A stretch of 22,307 nucleotides of DNA from CAZOWM01 sp964583615 (GTDB lineage: Bacteria; Spirochaetota; B62-G9; DRHN01), in contig CAZOWM010000051.1 of assembly GCA_964583615.1 (NCBI GenBank), positions 1 to 22,307 on the forward strand, written 5' to 3'. This document shows positions 1 through 7,376 of the stretch, in pieces. The notes below the pieces were generated by a model, which searched no databases, was not told where the DNA came from, and worked only from the letters and a program-made list of their open reading frames with translations. The translations under genes were made by a program, and so were the position numbers. Position 1 is the stretch's first letter; each line of letters begins with the position of its first letter.

Positions 1-383
1 CGTCGGATGAAATACATTCGGACTTCTTGGAAGTTCTCCCATACTTTTTCTCCTTCCCGGCTTCGGTTTTCAGTACGCAAAGCCAAATGAAAAACTCAAA
101 TTCTGCGCTCAGGCCCGGCCATTGTAAAAAAAGCGCATGCCTGAACACAGTAATCCCGTTAATTTTAATTCAGCAATTCATGTGCCAAATAGGTATGGAT
201 CACTCCTGTTTTTTAATCCTTCACATAATATGCAATTAAGAATTAGAAAGAATATCGTGGATGCAGCGTTCGGTGCGCTATTTCATTTTTGTAATTACAA
301 AAATGTGGTTCAGCGCAGTCCCGTATTCGGAGAATCCTGGGAATTTTTTCATTTTACCTCATTTCATCTCATTTTATCGAAAT
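1..383. other. AT-rich leader without a recognisable gene
   Basis: I see no convincing gene here. Open frames of 70-84 codons exist on the plus strand (27-239, 137-391), but they have no ribosome binding site, no protein-like composition and overlap each other. The base composition is clearly more AT-rich than in the operon that follows. The stretch holds a perfect palindrome at 284-305 and runs into the promoter at 388-416. Confidence 0.6.
284..305. repeat. Perfect 22-bp palindrome
   Basis: The half-site CATTTTTGTAA is followed directly by its exact reverse complement, with no spacer. Outside it, GCGCT at 275-279 and AGCGC at 312-316 form a second, outer pair of arms. There is no T-run after a GC-rich stem, so it does not look like an intrinsic terminator. 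A dimeric-regulator operator about 85 bp upstream of the promoter at 388-416 is possible. The function is inferred only from symmetry. Confidence 0.5.
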
Positions 384-387
384 TGAC

Positions 388-416
388 TTGACTCGTTTCA
401 ATCTCTTCATTATAAC
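388..416 (+). promoter_or_regulatory. Sigma-70-type promoter
   Basis: TTGACT (388-393) and TATAAC (411-416) are separated by 17 bp, each one mismatch from consensus. A second TTGACT at 383-388 overlaps the first but gives a 22-bp spacing. Transcription would start near 423, about 50 nt before the response-regulator remnant at 474. Confidence 0.55.
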
Positions 417-473
417 TGTATTCGTATTCTCTTGCAGCAGGCATGGGGGATTTTCATATCCGAATCCAGAGGA

Positions 474-742
474 TTGATACTCATAGCAGACGATGATTTC
501 GACACAGCCGAAAGCCTGAGATTGATTATTGAAAATGAAGGGTATTCGGCGAATTAAAGAATGACACCGCACTTGCCGGCATCCCGGTTATTATGCTCAC
601 GAGTGTCAATGAGCGGCTCGGATTCAGCTTCACCGCGGATGACATGGAAACATACTACGGGAAAGCGCCCGAAGCCTTCATGAAAAAGCTCTTTGATCCT
701 CCGACGCTCCTGAATACAGTAAAAACGCTTATCAACGGTTGA
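474..742 (+). pseudogene. Response regulator receiver domain, internally deleted
   Basis: Two protein-like pieces lie in different frames. Codons from 474 to 557 read LILIADDDFDTAESLRLI and on to a stop at 555-557; this is the start of a CheY-like receiver, with the acidic triad ADDD. From 557 to the stop at 740-742, in another frame, comes a receiver C-terminal half containing LAGIPVIMLTSVNERLGF and ending with a KLFDPPTLLNTVKTLING tail; an F-D-P segment of this kind commonly follows the conserved Lys-Pro of receivers. The roughly 40 residues that normally lie between, including beta-strand 3 with the phospho-accepting Asp, are missing. The product cannot be a working receiver. A good promoter still stands upstream at 388-416. 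The two halves and their order are seen directly; the family assignment rests on these motifs. An assembly error is the main alternative to a real deletion. Confidence 0.75.
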
Positions 743-805
743 ACCCGGACACAACAGGTTCTGGAACCGAGAGCACACGCATTTCTCTTTGCGGAGGTAT
801 GCGGC

Positions 806-834
806 TTGACACAAACTTAATATTCTTTTAATAT
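806..834 (+). promoter_or_regulatory. Promoter of the carboxyltransferase operon
   Basis: A consensus -35 box TTGACA (806-811) and a -10 box TAATAT (829-834, 4 of 6) are spaced by 17 bp. Transcription would begin near 841, giving a leader of about 45 nt that carries the Shine-Dalgarno sequence GGAGG at 877-881, five bases before the ATG at 886. Confidence 0.6.
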
Positions 835-885
835 TAGTGCACCTCATACATTTCGGATTCGATTTCCCTGTTTGATGGAGGTCCT

Positions 886-2439
886 ATGGGAGATGTCGAG
901 AAAAAGAATGAAGAACTTAAAAAGAAACAGGCGCTCGTTCACCAGATGGGCGGGGAAACCTCTGTCAAAAAACAGCATGAAAAGGGGAAGCTGACCGCAC
1001 GTGAAAGGATCGAACTCTTTTTTGACAAAGGAACATTCCAAGAAATCGACCTCTTTGTAAAGCATCGAAGCACGAACTTCGGTCTCGAGCGGCAGGTGAT
1101 CTCTTCGGATGGAGTAATTACAGGCTACGGTTTTTTGAACGGAAGGGCGGTGTGCGCGTACTTTCAGGATTTTACGTCTCGCGGCGGCTCACTGGGGGAA
1201 ATGCACGCAGCAAAGATCTGTAAAATCATGGACAAGGCGTTCAAGGCAGGTCTCCCCATCATCGGATTCAATGATTCAGGCGGCGCACGAATCCAGGAGG
1301 GAATGGATGCACTCAAAGGGTATGGAGACATATTCTTCAGAAATGCCAGGGCTTCAGGAGTGATTCCTCAGATCACTGCGATCATGGGGCCGTGCGCCGG
1401 CGGCGCCGTCTACTCGCCCGCAATGACTGACTTTGTCTTCATGGTGAAACACACAAGCTTCATGTACATCACGGGGCCGGATGTAATTCGTGCGGTGACC
1501 GGAGAGAAGACGTCGCACGAGGAGCTCGGCGGTGCACTCACGCACAACACGAAAAGCGGAAACGCCCATTTTGCTTGTGAAAATGAAGAAGATGCGATGA
1601 ACAGCATCAAAACACTGTTGAGTTTCCTTCCCAACAACAACATGGAAGACCCCCCTTACTATGAACCGACAGACAATCCGGAGCGTCTGTGTCCCGATCT
1701 TGACACAATAATACCAGACAACCCGAGGAAGAGCTACAACATGCGAGAGGTAATTTCCAATATCGTGGACGACGGGTATATCTTTGAGCCGCATAAATAC
1801 TTTGCTGAAAACCTCATAGTTGCGTTTGCGCGATTAAACGGGCGAACAGTGGGTATCATTGCGAATCAGCCTCAGTTCCTTGCAGGCTGTCTGGACATAG
1901 ACGCGTCCGACAAGGCGAGCAGGTTCATAAGAACCTGCGACGCATTCAATATCCCGCTCGTTACCTTTGCGGATGTTCCGGGATATCTGCCGGGCACCGA
2001 TCAGGAGTGGGGAGGGATCATTCGCCACGGCGCAAAGCTGCTGTGGAGCTACTCTGAGGCCACGGTACCCAAGCTCACGGTAATTACGAGGAAGGACTAT
2101 GGGGGTGCGTACATCGCAATGAGCTCACGTCATCTTGGAGCGGACATGGTGTTTGCATGGCCATCGGCTGAAATCGCCGTCATGGGGGCCGACGGCGCGG
2201 TAAACATCATCTACAGAAAAGACATCGCCGGGGCAAAACATCCGGACAAGATGAGGCAGGAAAAGATCAAGGAATACGAAGAACTTCTCTACAATCCATA
2301 TATCGCCGCCAACAGGGGGTACGTGGATGCGGTTATCAAGCCATCGGAAACTCGAAAACAACTTATTTCCGCCCTGGAACTCATGAAGACGAAAAACGAG
2401 ACACTTCCTCCAAAAAAGCACGGGAACATTCCCCTGTAG
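886..2439 (+). CDS. mmdA: Acyl-CoA carboxyltransferase subunit (MmdA / transcarboxylase 12S type)
   Basis: A 517-residue crotonase-fold carboxyltransferase, the usual length for propionyl-CoA carboxylase beta, methylmalonyl-CoA decarboxylase alpha or transcarboxylase 12S. The N-terminal half carries GGARIQEGMDALKGYGDIF (about residues 132-150) and GPCAGGAVYSPAMTD (about 168-182), glycine-rich oxyanion-hole segments. The C-terminal half carries PGYLPGTDQEWGGIIRHG (about 365-382) and KDYGGAYIAMSSRHLG (about 403-418). The protein is cytosolic and transfers a carboxyl group between an acyl-CoA and biotin. The ATG is fixed by GGAGG five bases upstream. It is the first gene of an operon with the small protein at 2449, the OadA-like protein and biotin ligase. 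No biotin carboxylase gene is present, which favours a transcarboxylase or decarboxylase role over an ATP-dependent carboxylase. The acyl-CoA substrate is inferred from the family; acetyl- or propionyl-CoA use cannot be excluded. Confidence 0.92.
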   Translation: MGDVEKKNEELKKKQALVHQMGGETSVKKQHEKGKLTARERIELFFDKGTFQEIDLFVKHRSTNFGLERQVISSDGVITGYGFLNGRAVCAYFQDFTSRGGSLGEMHAAKICKIMDKAFKAGLPIIGFNDSGGARIQEGMDALKGYGDIFFRNARASGVIPQITAIMGPCAGGAVYSPAMTDFVFMVKHTSFMYITGPDVIRAVTGEKTSHEELGGALTHNTKSGNAHFACENEEDAMNSIKTLLSFLPNNNMEDPPYYEPTDNPERLCPDLDTIIPDNPRKSYNMREVISNIVDDGYIFEPHKYFAENLIVAFARLNGRTVGIIANQPQFLAGCLDIDASDKASRFIRTCDAFNIPLVTFADVPGYLPGTDQEWGGIIRHGAKLLWSYSEATVPKLTVITRKDYGGAYIAMSSRHLGADMVFAWPSAEIAVMGADGAVNIIYRKDIAGAKHPDKMRQEKIKEYEELLYNPYIAANRGYVDAVIKPSETRKQLISALELMKTKNETLPPKKHGNIPL

Positions 2440-2448
2440 GGAGGGATT

Positions 2449-2829
2449 GTGACGAACACACATATTGCAGCCATAATCGGGGTCCTCTCCTATCTCAAGG
2501 AGGAGCAAGAAAACAGAAGGCATGCCGCAGCGAATCACAAAGTCCACTACAGGCTGATAAACCGCTGGTCGTTGTACGGGCGGCAATCTATTATGCAGCT
2601 CCGGTCAAAAGTGCAGAGACGAGTTTTCGACCTCCATGTATCACTTCCTTACATCAACGTATCTGTTCCGGACAGAGGAATTCTCCTGCACAGGGCGAAA
2701 AACCTTGTCATAACGCCCAACAGGATAAGGACGCAGGCACGCCAGTTTGGGAACACCAACACCGGTGGGAGGCAGGGTATACAATCGAACATCTCTTTCC
2801 ATAATTCTTCCGGAAGGAGCAGCACATGA
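2449..2829 (+). CDS. Small unrecognised protein of the carboxyltransferase operon
   Basis: A 126-residue protein starting at GTG 2449, nine bases after the previous stop, with GGAGGG just upstream. Its stop codon overlaps the ATG of the next gene (ATGA at 2826-2829), so translation is probably coupled. It starts with a short hydrophobic stretch (IAAIIGVLSYL, about residues 6-16), too short for a sure membrane segment, followed by an acidic/basic stretch. A Trp-containing segment with WSLYGRQSIMQLRSKVQRR lies near residues 40-58. The C-terminal half is polar and low in distinctive features. Sodium-pump decarboxylases and transcarboxylases have small gamma/delta or linker subunits in this position. 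This protein could be a distant structural counterpart, but I do not recognise the family and the role is inferred from context only. Confidence 0.7.
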   Translation: MTNTHIAAIIGVLSYLKEEQENRRHAAANHKVHYRLINRWSLYGRQSIMQLRSKVQRRVFDLHVSLPYINVSVPDRGILLHRAKNLVITPNRIRTQARQFGNTNTGGRQGIQSNISFHNSSGRSST

Positions 2830-4718
2830 TATTCTTCAAAAAGAAAAAAATCGACGTAATGATAACCGCCTTTAGAGACGGATTTCAGTCCGTGTATGGC
2901 GCCCGTGTACTAACGGATGACTTTCTCCCCGCAGTGCAAGCCGCCGTTGAAGCCGGGCTCACACATTTCGAGGCCGGAGGAGGCGCCCGTTTTCAGTCGC
3001 TTTTCTTTTACTGCAATGAAAACGCATTCGACATGATGGACGCATTTCGCAATGTGGCGGGACTGGATGCAAACCTTCAGACGCTCGCACGTGGAATAAA
3101 TGTCGTGGGGCTCGAATCGCAAAGCAGCGACATCATCAAACTGCACGCCGAGCTTTTCAAAAAACACGGCATCACAACAATAAGAAACTTCGATGCGCTC
3201 AACGATGTAAACAACCTCGATTACAGCGGGCACTGCATCGTAGACGCAGGCCTGAGACACGAGATCTGCATCACTCTCATGGCACTTCCTCTGGGGGTGG
3301 AAGGAGCACACACCCCTGAGTTCTATATAGACGTTTTGAAAAAAATTCTCGACGCAGGCATACCCTTCGACTCTCTCTGTTTCAAGGATGCTTCCGGCAC
3401 AGCTACCCCGAACACCGTTTACCAGTCCATAAAAAAGGCACGGATCAAGCTTCCACGAAGAATTCCCATTCGCTTTCACACCCATGAGACTGCAGGGACG
3501 AGTATCATCACCTACAGGGCAGCCCTCGAAGCCGGTGCCACTGCGATTGACTGTTCACTGGCTCCTGTTTCGGGAGGGACATGCCAGCCGGACATCGTGG
3601 TGATGGCTCACGCGCTCAGAGGAACAGACTACGATCTGGGCATCGAAATCAACAAAGTCATGAAGGCAGAGGAAGTGCTGAAAGAGTGTATGAAGGACTA
3701 TGAAGATTTTCCAGAGGCATCACGGGTGGAGCCCATGATCCTCTTTTCCCCCATGCCCGGAGGCGCGTTGACAGCCAACACACAAATGATGCGCGACAAC
3801 AACATTCTCGACCGCTATCCTGAGATCATTGCCAACATGGGAGAGGTGATCGCCATGGGGGGGTTCGGGACATCGGTTACCCCTGTCTCACAGTTCTATT
3901 TTCAGCAGGCATTCAACAACGTGATGATAGGGCCGTGGAAAAAGATCGCAGAGGGGTACGGAAAAATGGTACTCGGATATTTCGGAAAGACGCCTGTTCC
4001 GCCCAATCCAGAAATTGTAAAGCTCGCGCAAGAGCAGCTCGGCCTCGAGCCGACAACACGAAGCCCGCGTCTTATCAATGACGATGATCCCACAAAGGGT
4101 GTGGATTTGGCAACAAGGATGCTGCAGGAAAACGGCATCGACGCAACGGATGAAAATATCTTTATCGCCGCGACATGCAGGGAAAAAGGTATTCTCTATT
4201 TGAAAGGAAAGGCCAAGGCCAACGTCAGAAAAAGGGTAGGGAAAAAAACAGCGGGGAAAAAGCCGACCATCTTGGAAGACATTCCCCAAAAACCGGATGG
4301 GCTTCGAAGCTTCGATGTATACGTTGACGACGAGTACTTCAAGGTCGAAGTCAGCGAACCGAACGGATATTCTTACTTTTCACCGAATCCAGGGGTTCGT
4401 ATACCCTTTCGAGCTCCCGCCGTTCAGGGTGCGGTCTCTTCCACTCAGTACTCCACACAATCTTCGAAGGGAAACCAGGGAGTGGAAATCAAAGAAGGTG
4501 AAACAGCGGTGCGGGCTCCTCTCCCCGGTGTCATCATCCGCTATGAAAAAAAACTGGGCGACACGGTAAAAGTTGGTGATACCATCGCAGTAGTCGAGGC
4601 GATGAAGATGAACAATAACATCGATGCGCACTGCGACGGCAATATCACGAAGATTCCTTTGAAGGCGGGAACAACGATTTCCAAAGGAGACATCCTCTGC
4701 ATCATTAAATGCATTTAA
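2826..4718 (+). CDS. OadA/5S-type carboxyltransferase fused to a biotin carrier domain
   Basis: A 630-residue two-part enzyme. Residues from about 6 to 290 form the TIM-barrel carboxyltransferase domain, with AFRDGFQSVYGARV near residues 14-27 (metal-binding Asp of the RD-x-x-QS motif), FKDASGTATP near 186 (the Lys that is carbamylated in the family) and HTHETAG near 218 (the metal-binding His-x-His). A conserved C-terminal carboxylase region follows to about residue 420. After a Lys- and Pro-rich linker, the last 70 residues form a biotinyl domain with EAMKMNNN around residues 591-598; the Lys between the two Met residues is the biotin site. It should bind a divalent metal and move CO2 between biotin and a 2-oxo acid such as pyruvate. 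The first motif differs from the LRDAHQS of typical OadA and 5S proteins, so the exact oxo acid is uncertain. It overlaps its neighbours on both sides. Confidence 0.9.
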   Translation: MIFFKKKKIDVMITAFRDGFQSVYGARVLTDDFLPAVQAAVEAGLTHFEAGGGARFQSLFFYCNENAFDMMDAFRNVAGLDANLQTLARGINVVGLESQSSDIIKLHAELFKKHGITTIRNFDALNDVNNLDYSGHCIVDAGLRHEICITLMALPLGVEGAHTPEFYIDVLKKILDAGIPFDSLCFKDASGTATPNTVYQSIKKARIKLPRRIPIRFHTHETAGTSIITYRAALEAGATAIDCSLAPVSGGTCQPDIVVMAHALRGTDYDLGIEINKVMKAEEVLKECMKDYEDFPEASRVEPMILFSPMPGGALTANTQMMRDNNILDRYPEIIANMGEVIAMGGFGTSVTPVSQFYFQQAFNNVMIGPWKKIAEGYGKMVLGYFGKTPVPPNPEIVKLAQEQLGLEPTTRSPRLINDDDPTKGVDLATRMLQENGIDATDENIFIAATCREKGILYLKGKAKANVRKRVGKKTAGKKPTILEDIPQKPDGLRSFDVYVDDEYFKVEVSEPNGYSYFSPNPGVRIPFRAPAVQGAVSSTQYSTQSSKGNQGVEIKEGETAVRAPLPGVIIRYEKKLGDTVKVGDTIAVVEAMKMNNNIDAHCDGNITKIPLKAGTTISKGDILCIIKCI

Positions 4719-5461
4719 CAGACTCGATGCATACCATCATATATCTGAAAGAAGTGGATTCAACGAACAGCTATGCGCTCCGGAACCTCGGAGTGCTACG
4801 GGACAGAGAGGTCGTCATCGCGGACATTCAGTCAGAAGGGCACGGGAGGTTCGCCCGGCCGTGGCTATCGAATGTCCCTGGCAATCTCTACATGAGTATC
4901 GTGCTGAAACCTTCCGAGAAAACGGATACGCTCACCGGTCTGACGTTGTACATGTCGATTACGCTCTGTGAGGTGTTCGGTGAATACGGTGTGGATACGG
5001 CCCTGAAGTGGCCCAATGACGTCCTTGCACAGGGACAAAAAATTGCAGGTATACTCGCTGAAACCCGCTTTCAAGAAAATGCTCTCTTGGGGTATGTGCT
5101 CGGTACAGGGATAAATCTCAACATGGCTCCAGAAGAGCTCTCGCAAATCGACCAGCCTGCCACATCCCTGAACCTCCTCATCGGCTCAAATGTAAACAGA
5201 GACGATTTTTTGAACCGTCTTCTCGAAAGGTTCTTTTCCCGGTACAGCAATTATCTCATTTCGGGCTTTTCACTCGTGAGGGATGAATACCTGAAGAGAT
5301 GCACCCTCATCGGGGAAAAAATCACCCTTTCACTGTTGGGTCAAGTGTGTGCTGTCACTGCACGGTCTCTTACTGCTGATGGTGAGCTGGTCGTTGAACG
5401 GGAGGATGGAGAGGAAATGATCGTGCGTGCGGGAGATATTCTTTCCATGGATTCTCCATGA
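4709..5461 (+). CDS. birA: Biotin-[protein] ligase, catalytic-only (BirA class I)
   Basis: A 250-residue ligase that activates biotin with ATP to biotinyl-AMP and attaches it to the Lys of biotinyl domains. Visible motifs are VDSTNSYA near residue 17, GHGRFARPWLSN near 45 (the biotinyl-AMP loop, usually GRGRxGRxW), KWPNDV near 96 and KIAGILAE near 107, followed by the small C-terminal SH3-like domain. There is no N-terminal helix-turn-helix, so it cannot be a biotin-operon repressor of the E. coli type. The start overlaps the end of the upstream biotin-bearing gene by 10 nt; ATG 4727 is an alternative start. The position strongly suggests that its main substrate is the biotinyl domain encoded just before it. 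The 3' end lies antisense to the tail of the membrane-protein gene on the minus strand. Confidence 0.9.
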   Translation: MHLTDSMHTIIYLKEVDSTNSYALRNLGVLRDREVVIADIQSEGHGRFARPWLSNVPGNLYMSIVLKPSEKTDTLTGLTLYMSITLCEVFGEYGVDTALKWPNDVLAQGQKIAGILAETRFQENALLGYVLGTGINLNMAPEELSQIDQPATSLNLLIGSNVNRDDFLNRLLERFFSRYSNYLISGFSLVRDEYLKRCTLIGEKITLSLLGQVCAVTARSLTADGELVVEREDGEEMIVRAGDILSMDSP

Positions 5462-5869
5462 AAACTTTCCTTCGCGGGAGCCGTAGAGAACACGCAGGAC
5501 AAACCTCGTGAGGAACGCTTCAAGAATGTTGTATATCGAAAAGTGAACAATCTCACTATTAAAGAAAACGCTCGTCTTCTCATACAGGAGGATACTCTGT
5601 GGAACAAAGAACAAAAACCCAAGGAGCACACCGAATTTCAGTGCGCCGCAAAGGGCCAGAGACTTCTTTGCCTTTTTCAGAATGATATGGAGCAGCAGGA
5701 TCACGAAAACAAGAAAAGCAAGTGAAACGATCGGGAAAACTCCAATATCGCGGACCGCAGGGGCGTTCGTCCTCAGGTCTGCGTCGATGAATGCAGAAAT
5801 GATTCCTGCAGAGCAGATCATGAGGATAAAACTCACAAAGACGAGGAGCAGATAATTATTTCTCCTCAT
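5330..5869 (-). CDS. Small integral membrane protein of unknown function
   Basis: A 179-residue protein starting at ATG 5869, chosen because AGGAG lies about six bases upstream; the frame is open further upstream to 6058 but lacks a better start. Three hydrophobic spans are clear, near residues 6-28, 43-66 and 74-96, and a weaker one lies at about 108-128. The N-terminus begins MRRNNYLLLVFVSF, consistent with a membrane anchor that has its N-terminus in the cytosol. I do not recognise the family. The last roughly 45 codons (5461-5330) are antisense to the 3' end of birA and are rich in Ser, His and Arg, unlike the rest. The original stop may have been lost, and the frame may now run on into the neighbouring gene. 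Confidence 0.6.
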   Translation of the reverse strand: MRRNNYLLLVFVSFILMICSAGIISAFIDADLRTNAPAVRDIGVFPIVSLAFLVFVILLLHIILKKAKKSLALCGALKFGVLLGFLFFVPQSILLYEKTSVFFNSEIVHFSIYNILEAFLTRFVLRVLYGSREGKFSWRIHGKNISRTHDHFLSILPFNDQLTISSKRPCSDSTHLTQQ

Positions 5870-6107
5870 GGAATTCTCCTTTCTCAGTGTGGAATATCTC
5901 TTCCAACTACGGAACGTGCCTGTCTTAGCGGGAAAAGAGAATGAGCGGATGAAAATGTTATTCAAAAAACGAACACCATGAGGCATGTACGCCATACACA
6001 GGGAAGATGAAACGCACGTCCCTGGAAAAGAGCGTTCAGGCATTAAACTACGCGGCAACTTCTCCTAAATAAATTCTGACAGGATATCCCGTGTCTGTCA
6101 AGATAAA
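5870..6107. other. Intergenic region between divergent genes
   Basis: Apart from the Shine-Dalgarno sequence of the minus-strand membrane protein just after 5870, I see no gene. An upstream extension of the membrane-protein frame to 6058 has Cys/Arg/Ser-rich, non-protein-like composition. No convincing minus-strand promoter was found by eye. Confidence 0.4.
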
Positions 6108-6137
6108 TTGCACGCGCTCGAGTTCCGGCATTATAGT
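6108..6137 (+). promoter_or_regulatory. Promoter upstream of the glycosylase remnant
   Basis: TTGCAC (6108-6113) and TATAGT (6132-6137) with an 18-bp spacer. The predicted start near 6144 gives a leader of about 36 nt to the ATG at 6180. The spacing and both boxes are reasonable, and the signal has survived although its gene is broken. Confidence 0.4.
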
Positions 6138-6179
6138 ATTTTTCATACTTCAAAACAAAATAAAACGGGACCAGAACCC

Positions 6180-6468
6180 ATGCCTGAACTGCCGGACATT
6201 GAAGCATATATCGAAAGCCTGAAAAAGAGAATCTTCGGCAGGCCGCTCAACAGGGTGCGTCTCAAGAGACCTTTTGTTCTTCGAACCTCCCTTCCGCCTC
6301 TCTCGGAGATCAAAGGAAAGAAGGTTACGAGCATACATCGTGTCGAAAAACAGATCGTATTCCACCCGGATATTGAAAAAGGACTGTCCGAAAACCGTTC
6401 AGGGACTCGAAGAACTCTCCGCCCGGCACGCCAAGAAAAGTGTGAGGAAAAACAGCGGTGAATACTGA
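6180..6468 (+). pseudogene. Fpg/Nei-family DNA glycosylase with internal deletion
   Basis: The ATG at 6180 opens with MPELPDIEAYIESLKKRIFG, the signature start of formamidopyrimidine-DNA glycosylases, including the catalytic Pro and the Glu. The frame stays protein-like to about 6360 (VTSIHRVEKQIVF) and covers about the first 60 residues. From about 6361, the +1 frame reads RILKKDCPKTVQGLEELSAR to a stop at 6466-6468. This resembles the end of the family, a short helix after the zinc finger region. The roughly 190 residues between, including the helix-two-turn-helix and zinc finger, are absent, and the joint is out of frame. No active glycosylase can be made. Both ends retain host-like codon use, so the loss looks recent. 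The assignment of the 5' part is firm; the 3' part rests on a short match from memory. Confidence 0.8.
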
Positions 6469-6483
6469 AAAGGCGAAAACACA

Positions 6484-7125
6484 CTACAGGGGAGTTATTT
6501 CTCCCTGATCGTCTCTCCGTCCGAATATCCTCTTTATCTCCTTGGAGAGCCTCAGACGTTCGATGATCTTCTGCAGAGATTCGATTCCTTTTTGGAGCCT
6601 CTCTCTGGTGCTCCTCATTTCAAGAAACCGCTGCTGTTCATCGAGAGTAAACCCATGGGTAGACGCGATATAAAATGAAAGCGACTCAGGATCCATGTAA
6701 GAAAGGTCTCTCTCCTTATCCTCACTCATCCGGTACAGCTGTTTCAGGATATCCGCACCTTTCCGGATGAGTAAGTTCATGTCTTCGTCATTTATTTCCT
6801 CAATATCGCGAATAAACTCCACTTTTGCCTCTATATAGGGCTTTGATTCGAAAAGCTCTTCGATATGGAAACGCCTCATCCCGGTGGTGAGTATGTCCAT
6901 CTTCCCATCTTCGTAGCTTCTCAGAACGTTCGATATCTCTGCGGTACAGCCTACCCTGAGCATCATCTTCCCGCTGTAATAGACCACGCCGAATTCCTGA
7001 TCCGTGTCGATGCATTCCCTGATCAGCTTCTTGTAGCGTTCCTCAAAAATATGCAGCGGAAGGTCCATACCCGGCAGGAGAACGACGCCGAGAGGAAACA
7101 GAGGTATAATGTTCTCGAAAGACAC
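6484..7125 (-). CDS. LON N-terminal (substrate-binding) domain protein
   Basis: A 213-residue cytosolic protein made almost wholly of the LON N-terminal domain, without the AAA+ or protease domains of Lon itself. It opens with the family hallmark IIPLFPLGVVLLPGMDLPLHI (residues about 6-26), followed by FEERYKKLI and the FGVVYYSG strand. The second half is charged and helical with many Glu, Arg and Lys (about 120-205), likely coiled coil. Such stand-alone proteins are widespread in bacteria and are thought to bind substrates or partner proteins, but their job is not established. It is the last intact gene of the minus-strand cluster, separated by 251 bp from the kinase gene. It ends only 15 bp from the convergent glycosylase remnant. 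Confidence 0.85.
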   Translation of the reverse strand: MSFENIIPLFPLGVVLLPGMDLPLHIFEERYKKLIRECIDTDQEFGVVYYSGKMMLRVGCTAEISNVLRSYEDGKMDILTTGMRRFHIEELFESKPYIEAKVEFIRDIEEINDEDMNLLIRKGADILKQLYRMSEDKERDLSYMDPESLSFYIASTHGFTLDEQQRFLEMRSTRERLQKGIESLQKIIERLRLSKEIKRIFGRRDDQGEITPL

Positions 7126-7208
7126 GCGAAAACCTTTTCACTGAGGGTTACTTATTATATAGAGAGTATAATACGAAACACCACTCAAACCACCAAAAAA
7201 ATCCTCTG

Positions 7209-7376
7209 CTATTCGGCTCCACCTGCATACAGCTTCCACAATCGGGAGAGCACTGCCTCGAGCCGGCGTCCGAGCGCTTCTTTTCTTCCGCTCGTGACAT
7301 CGTCCTCGGTGGTGTGCAGGCACGCCGTCTGATGAAAATGATAATTTTCTCAAGCGGCCGTATGCCTCTCGCGGTT
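7209..7376 (-). pseudogene. Fragment of an unidentified gene
   Basis: Reading on the minus strand, about 7340 down to the stop at 7209-7211 gives HTTEDDVTSGRKEALGRRL followed by EAVLSRLWKLYAGGAE. This uses the same C/G-ending codons as the neighbouring genes and has a normal amphipathic-helix pattern. Just upstream, from 7376 to about 7330, another frame reads ETARGIRPLEKIIIF, also protein-like. No start codon or ribosome site is present. The two pieces look like the end of one gene joined through a frameshift. I do not recognise the protein. Confidence 0.35.

Noticed and set aside
27..391. Two overlapping plus-strand frames of 70 and 84 codons
   Set aside because: No ribosome site, non-protein-like composition, overlap with each other and with a palindrome.
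5870..6058. Upstream extension of the membrane-protein frame
   Set aside because: Composition is unlike a protein, and a good ribosome site stands before ATG 5869.
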